A stretch of 30,873 nt of DNA from a virus, in IMG/VR virus record IMGVR_UViG_3300035698_017908, positions 1 to 30,873 of that record; one strand, 5' to 3'. The notes under the pieces were generated by a model, which did not search any database, was not told the origin of the DNA, and saw only the letters and a program-made list of their open reading frames with translations. Shown one piece after another: positions 17,501-25,867 of the stretch (position 1 is the stretch's first letter; each line of letters opens with the position of its first letter). A program made the translations under genes and the position numbers.

Positions 17501-18983
17501 CTAATGCTACTCTACGCGATAAACCCCTGTTACGTTTAATGCGTATGTTTGGGCATACTTTATGCTCTACACGACCGCGTAAGGCCGCCTTAGCAAGCAT
17601 ACGGGCTTCTTTAGGTAGCGTGTCTGCTATAGAGCGTTCGTTAGCAGTCGGAGGTCTTATTTTATCTATTACGTTTTGCAGGGCTTCTTCTTTGCCCAAC
17701 ATACCTATTTCCTTGGCAAACGTACGTAGTCCTTCGCCCCTGTTTATCAATAACTGCCAAGCATCAAACAACTTACCATTACAGGTGGCCTTCTTTTTAA
17801 CAAAGCCGGCGTATATGCCGAATTTAAGCAGTAAGTGCTGCACGTCTACTACTAGTTGTTTAGACGCAGAACAATACCCTACCTGAGTATTACCATCTGC
17901 ACAAACGCATGCCCACCCGTCGCAACCAAATAACGTATTTAGGAATTTAGATACTACGCGTTTAGTGCCGCGTTGTACTCTTACAGGCACTGTTTTGCGC
18001 TTGGATAATTTACCAATAAGCCCGTGGCCGCGTAATACTTCTACAGCTGCGTTTTCATAGTCTATATCCCGGACAACCCTGTATTGCGGGGTTGTTCCGT
18101 ATCTACGCAGTAAGCAACCATAATACTCTGCTATATAGGCCAGGCGTGCTAATATAATAGGATTATCTTTAGTAAACCTAAAACCGTTTTGAGATAAACC
18201 CCCATCGGCTATAGCCATGCCTAACATTTCGGCTTCTTCGTCGGGCATCTCATCAGTACCAAATACCCCACGACCCATAGCCGCAACACGATCTTTGGGT
18301 TTTAGGTTTGCACCCTCAACCCAATCTTCGAAAGTACGGAATGGATGATCGGTGCTTACCTCTAGCTCACGTCCAGACACAAAAGATACCTTAACACAGG
18401 GCTTAACTATGTTCTTAGAGACTAGCGCCCTACGCTTTACGGTCTCTGTTCCACACTGTGATATTACATCAATTGTTTGGCCAACAAGGTCACTCACCAA
18501 AGTGTGCGATCCGTCGTAAGTGCTTATGTAGCAAGCCCTCAGACATTTTCCAAGCTGTCTTCCAAACAACAATAGCTGTTTGCGTGCAGTACATGTAAGT
18601 GGTTCTAACTGATAGAACTGTGGCCTCCAGGGCTCATCAGGGTTTTTAAGGTTGCGTAGCCTTGCTTCTGCCCACGACACGGGATCGTTAGCTATCCTAT
18701 AGTATATTTGTTCCTCTGGTGTAAGGCTCTTCCACGCATCAGTCCTCATTGTCTTAGCAAGCTGTTGCATAGTGCTTAGCTCACACATAGGACCAAAGGC
18801 TATACCGTTTGGGGTACGTGCTAAGGGATTATCTTTATAGGATATAATACACTTAGTGCATACCGCATCTACACCATCGTGACGAGATACTATGTCTTGG
18901 TAGCGTTTTATACGCTCCGCATCTATCTCTACTTGTAGTTTGCGTTGCTGTTCTTCGTACAGGCTTTGATGTTCTGCTGCCAT
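14511..18983 (-). CDS. terL: Terminase large subunit containing two inteins
   Basis: 1490 residues encoded; removing two inteins (147-554 and 734-1176) leaves a 639-residue terminase of normal size. ATPase: Walker A is GRQLGK|T, with Lys146 joined to Thr555 after splicing; Walker B is LIFDEAD (Asp650, Glu651); the coupling motif is VTSTPTG (about 678). Nuclease: acidic residues in IIGIDWN (Asp1220), YVDAGAGE (Asp1279) and GTHDH (Asp1384), the RNase-H-like metal-binding set. It cuts concatemeric DNA and drives it through the portal. The N-terminal extension holds C42-x2-C45 and a further Cys at 67. Upstream are ejection-type genes; the 3' end overlaps the next gene by 10 bases. The start has only a weak GAGA site. 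Confidence 0.95.
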   Translation of the reverse strand: MAAEHQSLYEEQQRKLQVEIDAERIKRYQDIVSRHDGVDAVCTKCIISYKDNPLARTPNGIAFGPMCELSTMQQLAKTMRTDAWKSLTPEEQIYYRIANDPVSWAEARLRNLKNPDEPWRPQFYQLEPLTCTARKQLLLFGRQLGKCLRACYISTYDGSHTLVSDLVGQTIDVISQCGTETVKRRALVSKNIVKPCVKVSFVSGRELEVSTDHPFRTFEDWVEGANLKPKDRVAAMGRGVFGTDEMPDEEAEMLGMAIADGGLSQNGFRFTKDNPIILARLAYIAEYYGCLLRRYGTTPQYRVVRDIDYENAAVEVLRGHGLIGKLSKRKTVPVRVQRGTKRVVSKFLNTLFGCDGWACVCADGNTQVGYCSASKQLVVDVQHLLLKFGIYAGFVKKKATCNGKLFDAWQLLINRGEGLRTFAKEIGMLGKEEALQNVIDKIRPPTANERSIADTLPKEARMLAKAALRGRVEHKVCPNIRIKRNRGLSRRVALELDALLDAPDLRAWAESDIIWDEVLSVEHIGSHQTYALSILDTDNYDDRNYAANGLFTHNTEVLVVKTLNRLDTRSNYKIVIICPYQKQVNEIFTRMVSFIDASPDLKRRVRRCRETNHEIQFDSGSYVRLFTAGVQTGKGASDVRGQPADWLIFDEADYLDDPTIVASMAILTRAKVPELFVTSTPTGQRGKFYQWATNPNEGFRVLHYTSMEAPEWDKENELFLRRTYSAAHFAHEYCLAAGTEVRKADNTIEEIQNLKPGDTLLHPTDAGIVPTTVLAVKQTRWEHEHSKLTCAGRIVGTADHNIKDRNNNKVTIADATEIGYAPITGYYAQDYCSRLARLVAWNLGDGTITCRKRPEEYKNNGRGRPALYSKTGQYQASFYSKEHEEMALIREDIKALFPYSAATIAPKPGPIPTKQIICGTAVANELMSKGAVAGKKIEQDIDIPSWLRCNKHPALVEFVATLFGAEGSTPRMTAYYVPNTISLSMTKIGRKRHRLLHNIQYALSAWGIHTTLKHKYGKQNKTVWTLYVHASRKNYIRFIQNVGYRYSPAKEHKGQIIAHYLMDVEQAVAKRNEICSSVRTMAEHANKQYIASVLHISIDRVRFFLRTDIPRISDRPPRIFPKFAEWRKQNIHNGLVFHPTLPQRLGPYSMPTPMYNITVDSPDHSYILADGTVTYNCAEFGELEQGVFRRQDIEAEGVIQDYDVYEAVPRNNEMYIIGIDWNSKGTGGVFVIVGYSTVTKKFRVAYREVVDPESFTQLSAVEATVRLNRVWDPEYIYVDAGAGETQVELLHKYGMEHRETQLHKRVKGIAMQSGIEIRDPVTKRPVRKQAKNLMVDLAVSRVEAGQCIFPRSEDHRDGVIGQMREYKAEYVGRGGIKVYSGTHDHVIIAWMLAVMGFVMEFSDIANASSAAGVELLDNDFKRILSHVKHQEAIAQKQTANRIEPLSRTGDRGPQMGVVEAINANNATLSPAFREKLARANRAPLGRKTWR
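15456..16784 (-). mobile_element. Intein 2 in terminase, with LAGLIDADG-type endonuclease
   Basis: 443 residues, from Cys734 to Asn1176. It begins CLAAGTEVRK, has a block B GTADH (796-800) and ends TVTYN|C, followed by extein AEFGELEQG. Removal joins HFAHEY to CAEFGE, restoring a segment seen in terminases just before the nuclease domain. Endonuclease motifs are at about 838-847 (LVAWNLGDGT) and 957-968 (FVATLFGAEGST), with acidic Asp845 and Glu966. The penultimate residue is Tyr1175 rather than the usual His, which is unusual for splicing. The intact downstream nuclease frame suggests that splicing still works. Confidence 0.9.
17322..18545 (-). mobile_element. Intein 1 in terminase, with LAGLIDADG-type endonuclease
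   Basis: 408 residues, from Cys147 to Asn554. The N-terminal block begins CLRACYISTYDG, the block-B-like STDHP (210-214) is present, and the end is FTHN|T, with penultimate His553, terminal Asn554 and Thr as the first downstream extein residue. It sits between Lys and Thr of the Walker A motif, a highly conserved site. Two endonuclease motifs lie at about 253-262 (LGMAIADGGL) and 347-357 (FLNTLFGCDGW), as in dodecapeptide homing endonucleases. Both acidic residues (Asp260, Asp355) are present, so the endonuclease may be active. Boundaries are read from conserved splice residues and from the intact P-loop they restore. Confidence 0.9.
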
Positions 18984-19028
18984 TGTTATCTCATGTAACT
19001 AGTGCTAGATACTGGGGTTACGTCGATA

Positions 19029-19475
19029 CTACCTGTGGAAAAGTCTTGCTTCTTTCCCGAGGACTGAGTTTAACATATAACCACTATCATGTATAGCACG
19101 CATTGAGGCTTGGCGCATACTCATAGAGGCTTGTGTATCTAGCATAGGCGCACTAAACTCTGGCTTACCTCTACCTACTTTTTCTAGGAACCTAGCAATA
19201 TTAGGTGCGGCGCTAATTACCTCCCGTGCAGTAGCATATGCACTGGCACCTAGATAGCCGGCCGCTACAAACGGGGCAGCAATTGCAGCACCTACACCAC
19301 CTGTGGCTAAAGCCGAAGCAGTGCCGAAGAGTGTAAGGCCTACAGGAGAACTAAAGGGTAAATCCCGTATAGCACGTGAGGTACCATATAGAAAACCTGA
19401 TGGTGCATTAGCGGGGTTGTGTCGATCTAACGAGGACACAGTTTTTTGTATTAAGTAGGTTGGTGTAGCGCGCAT
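19029..19475 (-). CDS. Gly/Ala-rich hydrophobic protein (ejection-type candidate)
   Basis: 148 residues. Residues about 35-80 form an uninterrupted Gly/Ala-rich hydrophobic stretch (LTLFGTASALATGGVGAAIA and following) that could insert into a membrane. The flanks are basic. No family was recognised. It overlaps the upstream gene by one base (TAATG), a sign of coupled translation. Together with the two genes above it and the large nuclease protein, it forms a set of Gly-rich proteins just before terminase. Internal-virion proteins that enter the cell envelope with DNA often look like this; that role is inferred. Confidence 0.6.
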   Translation of the reverse strand: MRATPTYLIQKTVSSLDRHNPANAPSGFLYGTSRAIRDLPFSSPVGLTLFGTASALATGGVGAAIAAPFVAAGYLGASAYATAREVISAAPNIARFLEKVGRGKPEFSAPMLDTQASMSMRQASMRAIHDSGYMLNSVLGKEARLFHR

Positions 19476-19885
19476 TATAAGTATCTAAGTCCAAACATAC
19501 CAAAGTGCTTGTTACGGTTCTTTGCGTAGTGTGCTGCCAAGACTAGGCCTGCCGTATTAGCGTTACCAGAACGCATACCCATACTGGCAGCGTTTGGTCC
19601 ATAGGGTCCAGACTGTGCATTTAGTAGCATACGCGACATCACCATAGATTCTGATGCGCGTTGATAGGAACTAAAAGCATCGGGCACATTCCAAGCTAAG
19701 GATGCTGCGCCCCATTGCATGCTAGAACCAACTAGTAGTCCTGCTCCTAACACGCCATACTTAGCGTATGAGCGTACACGACCAACACCAGCCGCAGCTC
19801 CTATAGCGCCATAGGGACTATTAGCTGCAACGTTTAGTGCGCCTTTTAGTGTGCCCTTAAGGGCGTATGCTACTATGCCTGCCAT
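19475..19885 (-). CDS. Gly/Ala-rich hydrophobic protein (ejection-type candidate)
   Basis: 136 residues. Residues 1-60 are Gly/Ala-rich and hydrophobic (GTLKGALNVAANSPYGAIGA, then YGVLGAGLLVGSSMQWGAAS), suggesting one or two membrane-active helices. A Met/Ser/Asn-rich segment follows (RMLLNAQSGPYGPNAASMGM). No family was recognised. Both ends overlap neighbours by a single base (TAATG), so the three small genes are probably made in fixed proportion. Likely a virion component of the same module as the 1457-residue protein. Confidence 0.6.
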   Translation of the reverse strand: MAGIVAYALKGTLKGALNVAANSPYGAIGAAAGVGRVRSYAKYGVLGAGLLVGSSMQWGAASLAWNVPDAFSSYQRASESMVMSRMLLNAQSGPYGPNAASMGMRSGNANTAGLVLAAHYAKNRNKHFGMFGLRYL

Positions 19886-20532
19886 TACATGAATAGTCCT
19901 ACACCAGCGCCTATAGCACCTGCGGCAAACCTGGTATATCCGCCGCCAAGTGATTTATTTGTTGCCCATTGCGCTCCGCGTGCAGCGCCCACACCTATAC
20001 CGCCTAGAGCCCAAGATTCCCAACCCATGGCTTGGCCTGTAAAGGCACCGGCTGCTACGCCGGCTGCGCCAGCAACCTTACCTAGTTTACCGCCACCCCA
20101 AGCACCAGCTCTTCCTGCTACTTTGCCGGCCATAATACCACCGGCAACACCCTGAGCCTGGTCAAACACACTATATCCGGTAGCAGCTGATATACCCATA
20201 CCCACGCCTAAGGCAACACCACCTACCGCACCATAGCGGTTCATACTCAGGCCTTTACGGGCCGTACTCAGACCGCCAAGATAACCGCCTGCGCCGCCGC
20301 CGCGCAAGTGAGCACTAGCACGGTTTTTTATAGTGGCTATGCCGCCAACATCTACAGTGCCTCCAGTAGCATTCATCCAGTTGCCCATGGCTTTTCCTAA
20401 GCCAGCCATGCCGCCACGTTTATATCCGGCGGATAGGATATTAGTTGTCTGTGCCATGTTGGTGCCGAGCGATTTACGCACGTAACTACCAGCGCCGTGC
20501 TTGGCTCCTGACCACCAGCTCTCTTGTCCCAT
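19885..20532 (-). CDS. Gly-rich hydrophobic protein (ejection-type candidate)
   Basis: 215 residues, strikingly rich in Gly and Ala, with GxxxG-like spacing over most of its length (for example AVGGVALGVGMGISAATGYS about 98-117, and AGAAGVAAGAFTGQAMG). Short basic segments separate the hydrophobic runs. It resembles glycine-zipper-like membrane segments. AGGAG precedes the ATG. It follows the 1457-residue nuclease protein, whose own C-terminus has the same kind of Gly-rich segment. The composition could reflect a pore- or channel-forming protein ejected from the head; no specific family is recognised. Confidence 0.65.
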   Translation of the reverse strand: MGQESWWSGAKHGAGSYVRKSLGTNMAQTTNILSAGYKRGGMAGLGKAMGNWMNATGGTVDVGGIATIKNRASAHLRGGGAGGYLGGLSTARKGLSMNRYGAVGGVALGVGMGISAATGYSVFDQAQGVAGGIMAGKVAGRAGAWGGGKLGKVAGAAGVAAGAFTGQAMGWESWALGGIGVGAARGAQWATNKSLGGGYTRFAAGAIGAGVGLFM

Positions 20533-20543
20533 ACTTATATCTC

Positions 20544-23500
20544 CTATGTTGCGCGTATAAGCCTAGACCTATTGTGGTGTAACCGAGGCTTACGCGGTGT
20601 ATCCCATTGTACCGGCCACCTGTTTCCAGGGCGAGCTATTCTTTTCCTGTTCTTCCATAGTACTTTGGTAGTAAGTCCTGCTGTGGGTTTAAGTTTGGAC
20701 CGCGGCCGTGCTAGTGTGAGCTGTGTTTCTTCTGGTATTGCGCCTACTATTTTACCGCATGCCTTACCTAAAACGTTGCCTAGTTTAGTTGCTTCCTTGA
20801 GGGGTTTAAGCCCACCACCAAAGCCAGTAAACTCACTATTTTGTATACCGTGGCCGGCAGTAAGATAGGTATCCATACCTCCAGTGTTATTAGTACCCGG
20901 TATACCATGTTTATTTCTATCATAATGCGATGGCATATGCGGGGAAGTGTTTACTGGGGAGAAGAACTGCCTGCCGCCCATACGTACAGCCTCGCCGGCT
21001 AATATTGTAGCTGCGAGTGTTGCGACACCACCAACAAGACCACCAATAACCATGCCTGCATACTTACCTATAAGCGCACCAGCAGGAGCACCAACACCAC
21101 CAAACACTGCACCTATAGCACCACCAATTCCGATACCAGCCATAGCACCTATAGAAGCGCCTGTAGTTACGCCGGCCCAACCTATAGTGTGCATGACTGC
21201 CATTTCGGCAGATGCAGCGGCGAACTCTATACCAAAACCAGCGACGGAGTTTCTATACTCACCCGCTCGTGATGCCGCAAAGAGTAAGTCAAAAGCAATA
21301 CCAAATTTCCCAGTTGCACGCTTACCAAATGTTTTGGCTCCCCTTAACAGCGCATTAGTCTCCTTAGACAAACTACCACTAGCTTTGGCAACCATGCCTC
21401 TGGCAGCGGTTTTTAATCCTTCAACTTCTTTTGATGGCGCTTTTTTACTAAATATATAGTTCTTAGCCTTACGAAAGTAAGCGGACATACCGGTACCAGG
21501 ATCTGGATGTGGTACATTCTTCCACGCAGTAGGCGTATACGCCTCTAGCGGTTTGCCGGCATAGGCCATAAACTCTAAGAAACCACCAACCTTACTAAGT
21601 ACGTGTGCTTTCCCGGCCATCTTACTATGCCAGAGGTGCTTACGGATATTTAGTTGCGCGGATAGATGCTTTTTAATACCGCCCCACGCACCGAACTTCT
21701 TGGCTAAGGCGTTTGTAGTACCAGGCTTAGTCTGGAATAACGATGCCTTAGCATCATCCCACCACCCATCTATATGGCCCCTCCATATAGCAGTACCTAG
21801 TTTAGCCGCCTTATCCTTCATACCGGTGGCTTCTTGTATACCGCGTGCCTTGGTTATATTGCTACGGAACTTCTTATGTATACCGCTACTATGTAATACG
21901 TTTGCTGTTTCTTCTTTATCGAGACCCATACCCTTACGTAGTAGTTGGTATAGTTCCTTATAACCAGCCTTAGCGTCATTCTCCATTGCGCCGCTATTAA
22001 AACTTGCCCATGCACCCTCTTGCCAGCTGCCTGGGAACCCCCAGCCTGTAACTGCTTTATACTCGTTTAGCGGTCTATATGGTGCGCCGTATGCTTGCTG
22101 TCCCGCATATAGAGCGCCTAAGTACTTACCCTGGTTCTGTTTAAGTGCCGGGCCACGAACATTAATAGCCGTACGTGCTGAGGACTCTATTAACGCACTT
22201 TGCATACCTGGTTTTTGTGCACGTCTTAACGGTGCTATAATTGGCGGTCTTTTAGTCTTATAGGGTACGTTTATCTTGGGTATAGACGTATCTATATACT
22301 TAGCCATAGTACGCGCAGATAAAACTAACTTATCTTTAGTTCTACGCGCGTATGTGGTTAATGCTGTTTTTATCTTACCTGGTTTCATTAACGGCTCTGC
22401 TTGCCGTATAAACCTACGCCTTAGTGGGTCTGCACTACGTAGTACCTGTTCGGCACGCCGTACACTCCATCCAGAACCAAACGCGGATACATTAGCACCT
22501 GGTAGCCTACTCGGTGATATACCAGAGCCTGCTACTCCCCAAGGACTAGATCCATCATTAATTCCTCGTTTCCATCCATATCGTTTAAGATAAGTATTTT
22601 CTTGCCAGTTACCCGCTTTCTCCCGTACCTCCATAACTTTGTAGAGTGCTTGGAGCTCGCCTTCATCCCACTGCGCTTGGCTTGTCGATTTATCAAGTCC
22701 TTGTACGAGACCGTATGTTTCAGCGAGGCTAGCTCTAGTAGCCAGTCTCTCCATGTTAGCCAAGCTAGTATTAGTAACACGCTCACCTCCAACCAAGTCT
22801 AGTAGTCTTTTTGCTTGCCATCCCTTGCTAGCCCACATACCCAGGCCTTCGTTTGCGGCGCGAGCTTCGGCGGCAGCAAACTTACGTTTGTCTGTTATGC
22901 CTTTACCGAATGATGGTAGTGACGACGCTGCACCAGAGGTTACGAGCTTTAAGTTAATATTAGGATGGACATCGCCAGATATAACACCCGTGTGTCTGCC
23001 ATAAGTATTCCTAAAAGGATCAAGCAGAAGGGTCATGTTCTGCTGGGTATTAATTATCTCTTGTAGGTACTTAGTACCGCCATGCCCTGCTGGTTGTATC
23101 CCGAACGGCCAACTAGGGTGTGTTTCCGGCGCATCAATACCAGATAGCCGTACTTGGATCGGGTCATCAAATAGGTGCCATAATCCCTTGCGAGCAAGAG
23201 TAATAGTATCGGCATCGTCTACTTTAGTTTTATAATCTTTAAGGTCAACTACGCCCATGAATACGTCAGGACGTAGACCAGGTATAGCACCGTCTGCACT
23301 AAACTTCCTTAGGTCCATATCTTTAATGGACAGTTGGGAAAGTCTTTGTTGGCTTATTGCGCTGCCCCAAGCGCGTTGGGCCTTCTGTACATCACCAGCA
23401 CTGTATTTACCCTGTTCTGGGTCTTTGTACGCACGGGTAGTACGCCACGCAGCGAGTAAGGACGATGCATTGGTTTCGTCCCGGCCAGTACCGAAGTCGG

Positions 23501-24917
23501 TTAGTTGGTGCGCTGCTGTTGTATTTATAGCACCAAAGGCTATACCATCTATAGTACTGTACTTAGAGTTTGCTTTACGTCTACCTTCTAGCCGATTGTC
23601 CTCTGGTATGAACGCATCCGCTAGTAATAAAGACCCTATTACCCCTACCGCGGTTGCTGTTTTGGGGTGTTTTCTAGCCGCATCTTTAACTTCTTTTACG
23701 GTACCTTTTAGTAGATTACGTACTTTAGGTATACGGTGTCCTGTAGTTGCTACAGCATCAGCGGCACTTCTAGAGCCGTCTGCTAGTTCCTGTGCGCCAG
23801 AATATACCTTACGCATATACGCACGGTCATACGCATGCACGGCGTCCGTGTTCTGGTATGTCTCGAGCATATCTCGTACATCGCGCTCGAGTGCAGACTT
23901 ATATTGGGTAATAAACTGTCCTTCGGACCTTACCCCATAGTTCTGCATAGCCGCTGCTGGGTCACTACTGCCAAACACTTCTTGTAGTATGCCAGTAAGT
24001 ACTACATCATGTTTGGCCTCGTGGGCAGTAACGGTTTTCTGTGCTACACGCTTGGCCATCTCTTGGCCTAGTAGCGTGCTAGTAGGTTTATCTAGGAAGC
24101 CCGGTGATATAGCTTCGGCTAAAAGCTGTTGTCTCCATCCTTTGGTATAACGGAATTCGGGGCGTTTCATGCCCTTACTAAATTCCTGCATACCAAATAT
24201 AGCTCTAGCTGTAGAATCTACCTCCTTCTTATAGTCTGTATAGTCTATCGCTGGCTGTGTGGAGAATAGGGCTTTAAACCCCTCATGCGGCTCCCACAGC
24301 TCCTTCATTGTCATCTTACGAACTTCGTCTATTTGCCCACTAGTCGCTTTCATTACAGCCTTAGGTGCTATATTACCTAAGGATATCTTTCCCTGCTTAG
24401 CAAGACCAAATAGGTACTTACGTGCTGGGTCAGACATTTCTTCTATCTGCCCAGCGTTCTTAGCCTTATGTAGTACGTCTAGAAACTTTGTATTACCCTG
24501 CCTGGTGGCAACACTAGCTAGGATGTTAAAGTCAAACTCTACGTTCCAGCCACCCATTTTATGGCCGTCAGCTAGTTTAGACCCCACAGCAGATAGTACT
24601 GCCGATTCGGAGTGTAGTTTAGCACCACTTTTAACCGCAGATAGGTGACGTTCATGTACGCCGGCTAATACATCGCCTGGTCGTGTTATGCCGGGTTGCC
24701 ATGCTGGTGTGCCGGCCTGTATCTTCTTAAAGTAATCTTCTGAAGACTTGGCTGTAGACAGGGCAGTACCCAGTATATCTGTATAACCACCCTCTACTAT
24801 CTTGCCTGAGACAGAACGAAGTGCGAACTCGGAGATGCCTACTGGTTTTTGTGCGCGTCCATACGCCGATATAAGACCGGTGGTCTCTAGGTCGAGTATG
24901 AAGGTGTCTTTACTCAT
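20544..24917 (-). CDS. Giant DnaQ-like exonuclease / SNase-like / Gly-rich membrane-active protein
   Basis: 1457 residues. Residues 1-245 match a DEDD exonuclease: Exo I is FILDLETTG (Asp9, Glu11), Exo II is GWNVEFDFNIL (Asp129), and Exo III is Y229-x4-D234 with following STARAI, where DnaQ proteins have H-x4-D. Residues about 415-437 are hydrophobic. Residues 555-700 match a staphylococcal nuclease domain: VDDADTI (Asp570), VRLSGIDAPE (Arg590, Asp595, Glu598), NTYGR (Arg641) and the A...GLGMW end. Residues about 1225-1310 form a Gly-zipper-like hydrophobic stretch. The C-terminus is basic. The gene precedes three Gly-rich genes and terminase. I infer a virion protein that enters with DNA and acts on nucleic acid. 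Packaging in the virion is not shown by the sequence. Confidence 0.8.
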   Translation of the reverse strand: MSKDTFILDLETTGLISAYGRAQKPVGISEFALRSVSGKIVEGGYTDILGTALSTAKSSEDYFKKIQAGTPAWQPGITRPGDVLAGVHERHLSAVKSGAKLHSESAVLSAVGSKLADGHKMGGWNVEFDFNILASVATRQGNTKFLDVLHKAKNAGQIEEMSDPARKYLFGLAKQGKISLGNIAPKAVMKATSGQIDEVRKMTMKELWEPHEGFKALFSTQPAIDYTDYKKEVDSTARAIFGMQEFSKGMKRPEFRYTKGWRQQLLAEAISPGFLDKPTSTLLGQEMAKRVAQKTVTAHEAKHDVVLTGILQEVFGSSDPAAAMQNYGVRSEGQFITQYKSALERDVRDMLETYQNTDAVHAYDRAYMRKVYSGAQELADGSRSAADAVATTGHRIPKVRNLLKGTVKEVKDAARKHPKTATAVGVIGSLLLADAFIPEDNRLEGRRKANSKYSTIDGIAFGAINTTAAHQLTDFGTGRDETNASSLLAAWRTTRAYKDPEQGKYSAGDVQKAQRAWGSAISQQRLSQLSIKDMDLRKFSADGAIPGLRPDVFMGVVDLKDYKTKVDDADTITLARKGLWHLFDDPIQVRLSGIDAPETHPSWPFGIQPAGHGGTKYLQEIINTQQNMTLLLDPFRNTYGRHTGVISGDVHPNINLKLVTSGAASSLPSFGKGITDKRKFAAAEARAANEGLGMWASKGWQAKRLLDLVGGERVTNTSLANMERLATRASLAETYGLVQGLDKSTSQAQWDEGELQALYKVMEVREKAGNWQENTYLKRYGWKRGINDGSSPWGVAGSGISPSRLPGANVSAFGSGWSVRRAEQVLRSADPLRRRFIRQAEPLMKPGKIKTALTTYARRTKDKLVLSARTMAKYIDTSIPKINVPYKTKRPPIIAPLRRAQKPGMQSALIESSARTAINVRGPALKQNQGKYLGALYAGQQAYGAPYRPLNEYKAVTGWGFPGSWQEGAWASFNSGAMENDAKAGYKELYQLLRKGMGLDKEETANVLHSSGIHKKFRSNITKARGIQEATGMKDKAAKLGTAIWRGHIDGWWDDAKASLFQTKPGTTNALAKKFGAWGGIKKHLSAQLNIRKHLWHSKMAGKAHVLSKVGGFLEFMAYAGKPLEAYTPTAWKNVPHPDPGTGMSAYFRKAKNYIFSKKAPSKEVEGLKTAARGMVAKASGSLSKETNALLRGAKTFGKRATGKFGIAFDLLFAASRAGEYRNSVAGFGIEFAAASAEMAVMHTIGWAGVTTGASIGAMAGIGIGGAIGAVFGGVGAPAGALIGKYAGMVIGGLVGGVATLAATILAGEAVRMGGRQFFSPVNTSPHMPSHYDRNKHGIPGTNNTGGMDTYLTAGHGIQNSEFTGFGGGLKPLKEATKLGNVLGKACGKIVGAIPEETQLTLARPRSKLKPTAGLTTKVLWKNRKRIARPGNRWPVQWDTPRKPRLHHNRSRLIRAT

Positions 24918-25617
24918 CGTCTTCAGGCGGTAGTGGTACCTCGGTTATATCTATCTTCGGCATTGGCAGGGAACCAGATGTACGGTTTGACAGTTCTTGC
25001 GTGTTAGCCGCAACTACTATAACTGCGTTCTTTAGTTTTTCCTCTAGTTCACGCCTAATTTGGTCAGGTTTCTTATGATCATGTTCTTGGTTTAGTTTAG
25101 CCTTGGCTTTACGTGATGCTACAAGGTCTTCCCCATAATCCCGTAAGGCCTTATGTACTCGTTCTATAAGTGTCACTGCCGGGTTTATCTTCTTCTCGTA
25201 TAGCGCATTACCCCGGTTATCTACGCCTCTATAACTATTGATGGCTATAGGATCGTTCTTGGACTCGAGGGCTGCTCTATACAACAGTAACTCCCATAAC
25301 GTAGCATATTCTATCTGTGCTAGTGACCACTTATCATTAGGGTCTACGTTTGCCGCGTCACGCTTAGTGGCAGCCCACTTGGCTATAAGTGTACGCTCAA
25401 CTACGCATTCCCTACCATAGGGTAGATCTACGTCTAGCATAGCCAGCGGACAAGAGGGCTTGTATATACAGTCTGGAGTACACTCTTTGGGCATAGCCGC
25501 TAGTGCACTATTAGACCTACGACTAAACCAGTCCTCTAACCACTCTTGTTGGTCACCAGACAGGTTCGGTGCGTGCCAGCCCCAAGGCTTATCTAGTGCT
25601 GTTGGTTCATTCATCAT
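24910..25617 (-). CDS. Cys-motif protein, possible small terminase
   Basis: 235 residues. A Cys motif lies at residues 46-71 (C46-x3-C50-x5-C56-x14-C71), probably metal binding. The rest is helical, with INPAVTLIERVHKALRDYGEDL (about 142-165) and a Lys-rich coiled coil to about 200; the C-terminus is acidic and disordered. An NPAV-containing helix pair before a basic coil recalls some small terminases, and the gene is upstream of terL, but about 6 kb separates them. The call is tentative. It overlaps the giant nuclease gene by 8 bases and starts beside the previous gene's stop (ATGATGAATGA). Confidence 0.45.
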   Translation of the reverse strand: MMNEPTALDKPWGWHAPNLSGDQQEWLEDWFSRRSNSALAAMPKECTPDCIYKPSCPLAMLDVDLPYGRECVVERTLIAKWAATKRDAANVDPNDKWSLAQIEYATLWELLLYRAALESKNDPIAINSYRGVDNRGNALYEKKINPAVTLIERVHKALRDYGEDLVASRKAKAKLNQEHDHKKPDQIRRELEEKLKNAVIVVAANTQELSNRTSGSLPMPKIDITEVPLPPEDDE

Positions 25618-25867
25618 CGTTTCTCTTAAGATAGTGGTCTAGCAGTCGTAAGCTTGTCTTATATAACGTACAGTCAGTACCACTAGTACGGCGGAAAAAG
25701 ATAGCCTGGTCTATTGCGCTGGCAATACGCTGGTCTATCGAACTGTACTCTATACATAGTGTGTCATCTGCTAGTATCTCTACTGCAGTAAGCGCTCTAT
25801 CGATTTCTTTAGGGCTATTACTTCCTGCTTGCATGCTTCTACTTCCCTCTGCATACGCGTCTCGCAC
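25607..25867 (-). CDS. Small unknown protein overlapping its upstream neighbour
   Basis: 86 residues from a GTG start at 25867, or 75 from ATG at 25834. Both starts lie inside the upstream gene, and no ATG, GTG or TTG occurs in frame between that gene's stop and the conserved-looking core, so an overlap of 55-88 bases seems real. The core is helical (AVEILADDTLCIEYSSIDQ and RIASAIDQAIFFRRT). No family was recognised. The stop overlaps the next gene's start. A GAGAGA stretch before the GTG is a weak binding site. Confidence 0.5.
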   Translation of the reverse strand: MRDAYAEGSRSMQAGSNSPKEIDRALTAVEILADDTLCIEYSSIDQRIASAIDQAIFFRRTSGTDCTLYKTSLRLLDHYLKRNDDE

